From Pseudoalteromonas sp. NBT06-2 (lineage in GTDB: Bacteria > Pseudomonadota > Gammaproteobacteria > Enterobacterales > Alteromonadaceae): a DNA stretch of 64,000 nt. The stretch's first letter is position 1, and every line of letters starts with the position of its first letter. A program made the translations under genes and the position numbers. The notes under the pieces are model-generated. The model was not told the origin of the DNA and searched no databases. It saw only the letters and a program-made list of their open reading frames with translations. This document shows, piece after piece, positions 57,118 through 64,000 of the stretch. The stretch is taken from positions 1-64,000 of the forward strand of contig NZ_NQMR01000007.1 of the NCBI RefSeq assembly GCF_002276045.1, in the 5' to 3' direction.

Positions 57118-58323
57118 TCAGTTACTCTTTAATACCCACTCTAAAACCTGAATCATGTCATTAAATCTAGGGTTAAAAGTTAAGCGTGAATGGGCTTTAT
57201 CTGGTTCTTGATAGCCCCAAGCTGAGTACCAAATATCGCCTTTTTTATAGCATTTTCTAAATGCAGTATCCGTTTGGCCATTATCACAAATTCTAAAACC
57301 TGATTGAAAACCAAAATAAGTATTATCAGGCTTAAATAAAACCCCCATATGTGAATAGTTACTTACTTGATATTTATTATATTTATCTGAATATACAACA
57401 ATACGATTATCATTTACTTCTGGTTTATTACCAAACCAAATGAGCTTTGAATTTTTATGGGTAAATTTTTGATTAAAATACCTTGCAACTGCTAATACAT
57501 CTACAACTGAATCAGTTTCACTTAATACCATAAATACAGGTTTCGAAAACACATATTGCTCAAGTTGATTCTGCACATCTCTACTTGTGTAATAGTATTG
57601 TGCAAATGCATTACTAGGTACCGGTGAATATCGCGCAATATTTTTCATTCTATTTGGTGATTTTAGCCAAAGCCAAGGTTCATACCAAGGCAATATAGGG
57701 CTAAATCGAGCGAGTTTAGTTTTTGCTTTAAATGCTGGTGAAAATAAAACTAATCCTTTTATAGCATCATCCACTAAAGCAGCACTTGTCACTAAATTAG
57801 CGCCTGTTGAAAACCCACCCAGATATACATTATCAACCTGTGCTTTTAAGGCATTGATTTGTATATCAACCAACCTAACCCAAGTCTTTGATGAAACAGA
57901 TAATAAATCAGCAGGGCGAGAGCCGTGACCAGGTAATAATAATACTCTGACTAAAAAACCTTGCTTGCTCAACTCTTGTGCAATATCTGAAAAATAATAA
58001 GGTGAATCGCCTAAACCATGTACTAATAAAATACCTTTAGATTTCTTTTCATTTAAGTTCTGATGCGGTAAAAGCTCAAAAGGTGCATTAAATTTAAGCT
58101 CTTTGGTTCTATTTTTTGTTAAAAATACGCGGTTATCGGTTAACCAGTTTTTAGTTGCTATTTGATATGCTTCAAAACTCTTAAACTCTATTGGTAACTG
58201 GCTTTGCGATTTTTGGTATAATGCATGGTTAGGCACATTATTTTGTGCACACCCCAATTGCATAATCATTAAACTTGCTATAATTAAACGAGCTAATAAA
58301 CCTATCATTTTTATTTTTAACAC
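57118..58323 (-). CDS. Alpha/beta-hydrolase lipoprotein
   Basis: The 401-residue protein has a lipoprotein signal (LGCAQ). An alpha/beta-hydrolase fold follows: the LLVHGLGDSPYYF oxyanion region, LLPGHG, nucleophile elbow G-G-F-S-T-G-A (about 185-191), a later Asp in SETDSVVD and a His in NYSHMG. This is the serine-aminopeptidase / lysophospholipase-like subgroup. The substrate may be a lipid or ester at the envelope. It converges with panC. Confidence 0.83.
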   Translation of the reverse strand: MLKIKMIGLLARLIIASLMIMQLGCAQNNVPNHALYQKSQSQLPIEFKSFEAYQIATKNWLTDNRVFLTKNRTKELKFNAPFELLPHQNLNEKKSKGILLVHGLGDSPYYFSDIAQELSKQGFLVRVLLLPGHGSRPADLLSVSSKTWVRLVDIQINALKAQVDNVYLGGFSTGANLVTSAALVDDAIKGLVLFSPAFKAKTKLARFSPILPWYEPWLWLKSPNRMKNIARYSPVPSNAFAQYYYTSRDVQNQLEQYVFSKPVFMVLSETDSVVDVLAVARYFNQKFTHKNSKLIWFGNKPEVNDNRIVVYSDKYNKYQVSNYSHMGVLFKPDNTYFGFQSGFRICDNGQTDTAFRKCYKKGDIWYSAWGYQEPDKAHSRLTFNPRFNDMIQVLEWVLKSN

Positions 58324-58633
58324 AATGCGAACACTTACTCTATTTTTTTACTTTGGAAACAATCATATAATAATTAAAAAATAAATCTATTTTTATCACC
58401 TTAGATATATTGACTAAAAAGCGATCGTATATATACTTAAAATTAGCTTGAAAATACGTATAATATTTATGTAATACTTTATCGATGTAACACTTAATAA
58501 TACCTCGTCCTGTTTTCATAAGTAATAGCACTATCTTTCAGCAAAATCGCTGTTAAGTGCTGCGGCCTAATTTAACTAAATAAGTCGTTATCTTAGTAGC
58601 AAAAATTACTCTTGATTAATATAGGATCGAACA
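58324..58633 (+). promoter_or_regulatory. Promoter and long leader of the cold-shock gene
   Basis: A -10 TATAAT lies at 58459-58464 with CTTAAA 17 bp upstream (58436-58441). The leader would be about 160 nt, long as in cspA-type genes, where the leader controls stability and translation in the cold. The region holds no convincing gene. Confidence 0.5.
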
Positions 58634-58843
58634 ATGTCAAATACTACTACTGGTACTGTAAAATGGTTTAATGAATCTAAAGGGTTTGGATTTATTGAAC
58701 AAGAAAATGGCCCTGATGTTTTTGCCCATTTCAGCGCCATTGAAAGTACTGGTTTTAAAACGCTTGCCGAAGGTCAACGTGTACAGTTTACTGTTACTCA
58801 AGGTCAAAAAGGCCCTCAAGCAGAAAAAATCGTAGTAATCTAA
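58634..58843 (+). CDS. CspA-family cold-shock protein
   Basis: The 69-residue protein is a single cold-shock domain with both RNA-binding motifs (KGFGFIEQ and DVFAHFSAI). It binds single-stranded RNA or DNA and melts structure in mRNA. AGGAT precedes the ATG. The acidic ENGPDVF segment is normal for the family. It ends in a strong terminator. Confidence 0.95.
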   Translation: MSNTTTGTVKWFNESKGFGFIEQENGPDVFAHFSAIESTGFKTLAEGQRVQFTVTQGQKGPQAEKIVVI

Positions 58844-58886
58844 ATTAATTTAAGGATTTTATAAACCTTAATATTAGATATCTAAT

Positions 58887-58916
58887 AAAAGGAAGCTAGC
58901 GAAGCTTCCTTTTTTA
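58887..58916 (+). terminator. Rho-independent terminator of the cold-shock gene
   Basis: GGAAGCT-AGCGA-AGCTTCC is followed by seven or more T, 45 bp past the stop codon. Confidence 0.88.
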
Positions 58917-59220
58917 TAAGCTAAACCTTGTTTCTCTGATTTTTAGATTTTACAACAAAAAAACAGACATAGCGGGCGGTTGATTAAACTTAAAGCTCAA
59001 TAATTAATTTTCATTATATGCAGATAATAACATTGACTGCTCTAGATTTATTGAAGGTTTTTTTATATCAGAGTCTTTAGTGAGTAAGCTTTTATATATT
59101 GCGAGTAAGTTTTTTTCAATAATGTTTAGGAAAGAGCAGAGCCTGTATATATATCAGTACTGATATTTTCAATATCTATTTCCGCAGTAGCACTGGTATC
59201 ATTATTTATACACTAGGCTA

Positions 59221-59484
59221 GGGACTGTTGATCTTTCAAGATCACTTTTGTAGCGAATTGTTGGGGATTTATACAAGGCAGAGCCTTTGTAATGTGGTTA
59301 TTCCAAATAAAAAGGCGATAACGCAGTAAAAATCCCCAACAAACACTGTCCAAAGGATTCGGCTAAAAGCTTTTTATTCTTTGTTGAGTAGTATTTACTT
59401 AGAATGACTAGGCTACACATTACTGGCCGCGACTAAAATGCTTTTATCTCGAACAAAATTTAACCCTGAAAGATCAACAACCCC
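59221..59484 (+). repeat. MITE-like element, family A, copy 3 (264 bp)
   Basis: The ends are GGGACTGTTGATCTTTC and GAAAGATCAACAACCCC. The interior is collinear with the copy at 10391-10653 and more diverged. It lies in the 1.57-kb gene-free stretch after the cold-shock gene. Confidence 0.87.
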
Positions 59485-59542
59485 CTGCATCTATTATACA
59501 AAACAGTGATAAATATGATGAAAAAATTGTGATTTGAGCTTC

Positions 59543-59825
59543 TTACTTGCTTGTCGAGATGAACGAGTATTTTTTTATCACCACAGGATCTTCAATACTC
59601 GCAATAATCTTAACCGTACCACCACATTGGTGATATGTTTGGATCTCAATACCAAATACCCGCTTTAATCGTTGTGCCCAGTTCATGCCTTTATGTTTGG
59701 TCTTGTTTAACTGTTGCAGACTTTAAGTGCTTACCGAGCTTGGTTGTTACTTGAGTTCAGTGCTGACTGTTAGGTGTAAATACGCCATGATCAATTCATC
59801 GGGAATTAATTAAGGCAGTTAATCT
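59543..59825 (-). pseudogene. IS91-family transposase remnant, C-terminal part
   Basis: On the minus strand the translation gives RLTALINSR, HGVFTPNSQH, then KHKGMNWAQRLKRVF and CGGTVKIIASIEDPVV, the typical C-terminus of IS91/ISCR transposases. Internal stop codons and the loss of everything upstream show it is dead. It is a different piece from the N-terminal remnant at 23074-23601. The remaining gene-free DNA (59830-60360) is AT-rich with nothing I can name. Confidence 0.8.
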
Positions 59826-60362
59826 TGCCCGAAGGGTGATAAACACAATGTATTTAAATAGCCCACTTAAATGCTAAATTTTATTTTAAAAGAACCGCAT
59901 TATCATTGACATTAATCACGCTGAACATGTAAATAATCCTTTTATGATTAGTAAAATAAATAAGAATGTCCATAATAAAAAATAGATCTAAGGTAATTTA
60001 TCAGCGCGAATAACAGTACTAAAAATTAAAAATCAATGGGTTAGAAGTTATTGTCAATTTGACTATTTTTTGAGATATACTCGCTAATAAATTTGATAAT
60101 AGTGAACGCTACTATATTGAAATAATAAATAGATTAGTTTAGTGCTTCAGGGATTATTCAGTAAGATTAATAAAAATAAAGTTTATCAGAAGTTAATAGT
60201 TTAGTATAAAGTGATTTTAAGCCTACTAGAAAGAAGCCTAAAAATATTTACAGTTGCTACTAAGGTAGTACTAAATACGGTTTTATATGCCAATAAAAGT
60301 GAAATATCACGAACTCAATAGACATATCGAATTAATGAATTCCGCATTAGAATTTATAAGGA

Positions 60363-60384
60363 AAAACCGCCCTAACGGGCGGTT
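60363..60384 (-). terminator. Rho-independent terminator of pstS
   Basis: On the minus strand AACCGCCC-GTTA-GGGCGGTT is followed by TTTCC. It lies about 35 bp past the pstS stop codon. Confidence 0.88.
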
Positions 60385-60416
60385 TGCTGCTTAATAATTC
60401 AGGGTAAATTGAACTA

Positions 60417-61382
60417 TTATAATCCGATTTTAGCTAATTCTTTTTTAACTAACTTAGCTGAAAGTGGCACATAACCATCTTTTTCAACAATGCCTTGACC
60501 TGTTTGCGACAATACCATTTTTAAGAATTGTGCTTCAATTGGTGCTAAAGGCTTATTAGGATGCTTGTTTACGTAAAGGTATAAGAAACGCGATAATGGA
60601 TACTTACCTTTAGCTACATTATCTAAAGTTGCATCAACATAGTTAGTGCCTTTTTTAGCTAAAGGTACAGTACGCACACCAGAAGTTTTGTAACCAATAC
60701 CTGAGTAACCTATAGCATTAACTGATGAAGAAATTGATTGTACTACAGATGCCGAACCTGGCTGTTCATTTACATTACTACGGAAATCACCTTTACATAG
60801 TGCTTTCTTTTTAAAGTAACCATAAGTACCAGATACTGAGTTACGACCATATAATTGGACATCTTTACCAGCCCAGTTACCGCTAAGACCAACATCACTC
60901 CAACGGCTCACTTGAGAACCTGAACCACATTTACGAGTAGAAGAGAAAATAGCATCAACTTGAGAGATAGTTAAACCTTCAATTGGGTTGTCTTTATGAA
61001 CAAATACCGCTAATGCATCAATAGCAACACGAATTTGAGTTGGCTTGTAACCGTGGCGCTTTTCAAATGCTTCTATTTCTTTAGATTTCATTTGACGGCT
61101 CATAGGACCGAAGTTTGAAGTACCTTCTGTTAAAGCTGGTGGCGCAGTAGAAGAACCAGCAGCTTGAATTTGAATATTAACATTAGGGTATATACGCTTA
61201 TACTCTTCAGCCCAATAAGTCATCATGTTTGCTAATGTATCAGAGCCAACAGATGAAAAGTTACCAGTAACACCACGTGTTTTATTATATTCTGGAATTG
61301 ATTTATCTAGTGCAGCAACATTAGCGGATACTAAAGTTGTAAGTGTTAGGCCCATAGCGGCAAATAAATTTTTAAATTTCAT
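60417..61382 (-). CDS. pstS: Phosphate-binding periplasmic protein PstS
   Basis: The ATG at 61382 has TTGGAG upstream; a TTG 12 bp earlier is part of that site. The 321-residue product has a signal peptide and phosphate-binding motifs: [34 protein letters not shown] and a glycine-rich GYSGIGYK. It binds inorganic phosphate for the Pst ABC importer, but pstC, pstA and pstB are not in this window. A Pho box lies about 370 bp upstream, with a repeat element between. Confidence 0.93.
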   Translation of the reverse strand: MKFKNLFAAMGLTLTTLVSANVAALDKSIPEYNKTRGVTGNFSSVGSDTLANMMTYWAEEYKRIYPNVNIQIQAAGSSTAPPALTEGTSNFGPMSRQMKSKEIEAFEKRHGYKPTQIRVAIDALAVFVHKDNPIEGLTISQVDAIFSSTRKCGSGSQVSRWSDVGLSGNWAGKDVQLYGRNSVSGTYGYFKKKALCKGDFRSNVNEQPGSASVVQSISSSVNAIGYSGIGYKTSGVRTVPLAKKGTNYVDATLDNVAKGKYPLSRFLYLYVNKHPNKPLAPIEAQFLKMVLSQTGQGIVEKDGYVPLSAKLVKKELAKIGL

Positions 61383-61437
61383 TGGTAACTCCAATCATTC
61401 TCAATTTGTGAAGTCTATTTTAAACTTCGTTCTATAA

Positions 61438-61706
61438 ACACCCATACTATTTCAAAATACAGAATTCAGTTGGAATTAAAAACGCTTTAAACTTAAACAA
61501 TACAAATGAATGAAGGCATAGCTATTCTCTTTCAAATTCATCTAACACAGTATAAAGCGTTTCTAAACCAACCTTGCGGGATCTTCTGAGCAAGTCATGT
61601 TCGTTGTTCCATTTTCTTTTAAGGGACAATCATTAATATAAAGATGCGCCTAGTTCATGAATTGCTCATTCGTCCTGAAACTCGTATTCTAAAGTAGCAT
61701 GGGTAT
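61438..61706. repeat. Dispersed repeat, family B, in the pstS leader
   Basis: It has inverted ends (ACACCCATACTATTTCAA on the left; ATACCCATGCTACTTTAG read from the right), and its whole interior is homologous to 46102-46417. It ends 56 bp before the pstS ATG and begins about 8 bp after the predicted transcription start. Nearly the entire pstS leader would be this element. Confidence 0.78.
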
Positions 61707-61733
61707 GTAACTGCGACTATTATTATCACTTTC

Positions 61734-61773
61734 AATGACAGTTAGATTACTACTTTATGACAGTTTTATGACC
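61734..61773 (-). promoter_or_regulatory. Pho box upstream of pstS
   Basis: On the minus strand GGTCATAAAACTGTCATAAA (61754-61773) holds two PhoB half-sites 11 bp apart. A third half-site CTGTCATT follows two turns (22 bp) later (61734-61741). A -10-like GATAAT lies at 61722-61727. The arrangement recalls the E. coli pstS promoter. PhoB is encoded nearby. Confidence 0.8.
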
Positions 61774-61775
61774 TA

Positions 61776-61887
61776 CATGCCCGTGCTACTTGGAAATGTA
61801 GGTTTCAGAGCTTGAGTAGGATCGAGTACAAGGCATGATTTGTAATTCATGATTATGAATCATAACGCCGTTATCGTTTTCTACCCA
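61776..61887. repeat. Dispersed repeat, family B2
   Basis: It starts with CATGCCCGTGCTACTTGG and continues with GGTTTCAGAGCTTGAGTAGG, GCATGATTTGTAATTCATGA and GAATCATAACGCCGTTATCG. All are shared with 46517-46640. It fills the space between the pstS Pho box and the phoR stop codon. Confidence 0.7.
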
Positions 61888-61894
61888 ATCTCAA

Positions 61895-63193
61895 TTAGAA
61901 TTTCTTAACGCGTTCACTTGAAAAGCTAAAAGAAAAACAAGAACCTTGCCCTACTTTACTTACGATATCTAAATGAGACTCATGGCGTGACAATACATGT
62001 TTAGTGATTGCTAAACCTAATCCTGAGCCACCCGTTTTACGAGAACGAGCCTGATCTACACGATAAAACCGCTCAGTTAAACGACCAATATGCTCAGGAG
62101 CAATGCCATCACCATTATCATAAACAGCAAAGTAAGGCTCTGCATCTTTAATTTTCCATACAATACGTATATGCCCAGGCTCTGGAATATAATGTATGGC
62201 ATTAAAAATTAAATTAGAGAATGCACTTCTTAGCTCTTCAACTTTACCGAACATAAACAGCTTTTGATCAATATCTAATTCTATGACATGCTTTTTATCT
62301 ATATTTAGTGTTTCTGTTTGAATTAAAATGAGCTTTAACATATTAGGAACATCTACTAACTCATCTTGCTCGGTTTTACGTGGACCTTCCATTCGAGATA
62401 AAATCAGCAATTGATTTACTAGTGCATTCATTCTCTGACACTGCTCTGACATAGTGCCATGCGCTTTGCCCCAAACACCCAATGGTGGCATAGACTCAGC
62501 ATCCATCATTTCAAGATAACCAGAAATCACGGTAAGTGGCGTTCTTAATTCGTGTGATACATTAGCAACAAAATCTTTGCGGATTTGCTCTAACATTTTT
62601 AATTCGGTGACATCACGAACTACAACCATAAGTTGTGTTTCATATGGCATAACACGAAATTCAAGCATTTGTTCGGTACCTAAAGGTGAGTCTAATTCAA
62701 GTGGTTCATAGTAATCATTTGCCTGCATATAATGAGCAAATTTAGGATGACGAATTAAATTATCTAACCTTTGACCACTATCACCTGGCCATTCTAATCC
62801 AAGTACGTGAACAGCAAGTTTATTACACCAGACTATGCTCAAGTCTTTTTGCAATACAATTACCGCATCAGGAACTGCTTCCGCACCTTCACGAAAACGT
62901 TTAATCAAACCTGCAAGTTCATTGCGTTTATCTCTGTGGCGATGTTGTAGTCGATAAATGCCATCAAAAATTTGCTCCCAACTCCCTTCTCCTTCAGGTG
63001 GGTTAAAGCTTTTTTGGTTATGCAGCCAATCACTTAATCTATATAACTGTTTATAATGCCAAAATAATAAACTGGCAGTCCCTAAAAATAAAAGTAAAAA
63101 AGGAGCCCCTATTAGGACTCCGATCAGTGATAATGGTAAAAAATATATAAATAAACGCTGCATTAAAGTGCGTTTATTAATCACTCTGAACAT
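61895..63193 (-). CDS. phoR: Phosphate regulon sensor histidine kinase PhoR
   Basis: The 432-residue protein has an N-terminal membrane hairpin (about 13-48), a PAS domain (about 95-195), HisKA with phospho-acceptor H214 (NVSHELRTPLTV) and an HATPase (GSGLGLAITKHVL). This is the standard PhoR architecture, sensing phosphate status through the Pst/PhoU complex. It follows phoB by 27 bp and is co-transcribed with it. Confidence 0.94.
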   Translation of the reverse strand: MFRVINKRTLMQRLFIYFLPLSLIGVLIGAPFLLLFLGTASLLFWHYKQLYRLSDWLHNQKSFNPPEGEGSWEQIFDGIYRLQHRHRDKRNELAGLIKRFREGAEAVPDAVIVLQKDLSIVWCNKLAVHVLGLEWPGDSGQRLDNLIRHPKFAHYMQANDYYEPLELDSPLGTEQMLEFRVMPYETQLMVVVRDVTELKMLEQIRKDFVANVSHELRTPLTVISGYLEMMDAESMPPLGVWGKAHGTMSEQCQRMNALVNQLLILSRMEGPRKTEQDELVDVPNMLKLILIQTETLNIDKKHVIELDIDQKLFMFGKVEELRSAFSNLIFNAIHYIPEPGHIRIVWKIKDAEPYFAVYDNGDGIAPEHIGRLTERFYRVDQARSRKTGGSGLGLAITKHVLSRHESHLDIVSKVGQGSCFSFSFSSERVKKF

Positions 63194-63220
63194 AAAATAA
63201 CTCTCGTTATTTGGTTTATA

Positions 63221-63910
63221 TTAAACCTTATTTGAAAAACGATAACCTGAACCGCGAACTGTTTGCACTAATTTATCATGTGCACTAGTGATTGCTTTTC
63301 TTAAACGACGAATATGCACATCAACAGTACGATCTTCAACATATACATTAGTGCCCCAAACTTGATCTAATAATTGTTCACGACTGTAAACACGTTCAGG
63401 ATGAGTCATAAAGAAGTGTAATAACTTAAATTCTGTGGGCCCCATATCTAGCTCTTTCCCTGAAGAAGTAACACGATGAGAGATAGGATCTAATCGTAAA
63501 CCATGCACTTCTATTGATTCTTCTAAAGCTGTAGGTGAAACTCTTCGAATAACAGCTTTGATACGTGCCATAAGTTCTTTTGGAGAAAAAGGTTTAGTGA
63601 CATAGTCGTCAGCACCAACTTCTAAGCCTTTGATTTTATCTTCTTCTTCACCACGAGCTGTAAGCATGATAATAGGGATTTTTCGAGTATGGTCATTTTG
63701 TTTAATTTTTTTAGCTATCTGAATACCACTGGTATCTGGTAACATCCAATCTAACAAGATCAATTCAGGATATGGTTCAATAGCAAGTGCTTCCATAGCA
63801 GAATTATAATCTTCAGCTTCAACAGCTTGATAACCATTTTGCTCAAGTACAAACACCAACATTTCTCTGATGGGTGCTTCATCATCAACTACAAGTATTT
63901 TTCGTGACAT
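63221..63910 (-). CDS. phoB: Phosphate regulon response regulator PhoB
   Basis: The 229-residue protein has a receiver domain with phospho-acceptor D54 (LLDWMLPD) and the switch Lys in the TKPFSPKEL segment. The OmpR/PhoB winged helix follows ([35 protein letters not shown]). It binds Pho boxes when phosphorylated by PhoR. A Pho box lies about 50 bp upstream of its start, so it is autoregulated. Confidence 0.96.
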   Translation of the reverse strand: MSRKILVVDDEAPIREMLVFVLEQNGYQAVEAEDYNSAMEALAIEPYPELILLDWMLPDTSGIQIAKKIKQNDHTRKIPIIMLTARGEEEDKIKGLEVGADDYVTKPFSPKELMARIKAVIRRVSPTALEESIEVHGLRLDPISHRVTSSGKELDMGPTEFKLLHFFMTHPERVYSREQLLDQVWGTNVYVEDRTVDVHIRRLRKAITSAHDKLVQTVRGSGYRFSNKV

Positions 63911-63957
63911 TCCTAATTATCTCTTAAAGTTCCTAATTACATTCATTATTATGATTA

Positions 63958-63977
63958 AATATGACAGTTTTATGAAC
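63958..63977 (-). promoter_or_regulatory. Pho box upstream of phoB
   Basis: Read on the minus strand: GTTCATAAAACTGTCATATT, two half-sites 11 bp apart, with a possible -10 CATAAT about 7 bp downstream. The 15-bp core ATGACAGTTTTATGA (plus strand) is identical to that at the pstS Pho box. Confidence 0.8.
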
Positions 63978-64000
63978 CTTGGATAGATAATAGCCCATTA

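Noticed and set aside
58340-58531. 63-codon minus-strand frame upstream of the cold-shock gene
   Set aside because: The region is AT-rich leader DNA and the frame has no ribosome site or family look; it is better explained as the cold-shock leader.
1-64000. CRISPR array, tRNA or rRNA genes, prophage or conjugation genes
   Set aside because: No regularly spaced repeats, cloverleaf or rRNA-like sequence, or phage or transfer proteins were seen. The repeats present are dispersed, not arrayed.

Overview
The window is a low-GC chromosomal segment of a marine gammaproteobacterium, most likely Alteromonadales and probably close to Colwellia or Thalassotalea. This is inferred from the conserved block sfsA-dksA-gluQRS-pcnB-folK-panB-panC, a PhoB/PhoR/PstS set, many secreted proteins and lipoproteins, large sensor proteins, and several families of short dispersed intergenic repeats. 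No species was identified by comparison. I see no tRNA, rRNA, CRISPR array or complete insertion sequence.

Layout: 1-6.1 kb holds a CadC-like membrane regulator, a secreted ComEC-like metallo-hydrolase and, divergently, a secreted protein with a caspase-like His/Cys signature followed by a secreted protein with a weak propeptide-like segment. 6.3-10.4 kb has a Crp/Fnr regulator, a frameshifted MarR gene facing an AhpD-like gene across two palindromic operators, and an aromatic amino-acid permease. 10.8-18.2 kb is an RND efflux operon (one adaptor, two pumps). 18.4-22.9 kb has a transporter-fused hybrid kinase and a potassium channel. 23-28.3 kb has an IS91-family remnant, a serine hydrolase and a propeller sensor that ends without an output domain. 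28.4-31 kb has small genes and an acyltransferase. 31.1-37.9 kb is an imelysin / di-heme oxidoreductase / DUF1513 operon, probably for iron and probably Fur-controlled. 38.2-39.8 kb is a MerR regulator with a Cu/Zn permease behind a classic 20-bp-spacer promoter. 39.9-46 kb has a dehydrogenase, a DUF885 pseudogene, a metallo-hydrolase, a transglutaminase-like protein and an amidohydrolase. 46.9-48.6 kb has a YeiL-like regulator, an ECF sigma factor and a small membrane protein. 48.7-58.8 kb is mostly housekeeping. 58.8-60.4 kb is a gene desert with a MITE and another IS91 remnant. 60.4-64 kb is pstS, phoR and phoB.

How parts work together: PhoB/PhoR should control pstS and phoB through Pho boxes that share a 15-bp core. 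The pstS box sits between two dispersed repeats, and nearly the whole inferred pstS leader is one of them. The iron operon couples lipoprotein imelysins with c-type di-heme proteins. The MerR and MarR systems each carry visible operators. pcnB appears to start at an AUU codon with a strong Shine-Dalgarno, as reported for Escherichia coli. Three repeat families explain most of the non-coding DNA.
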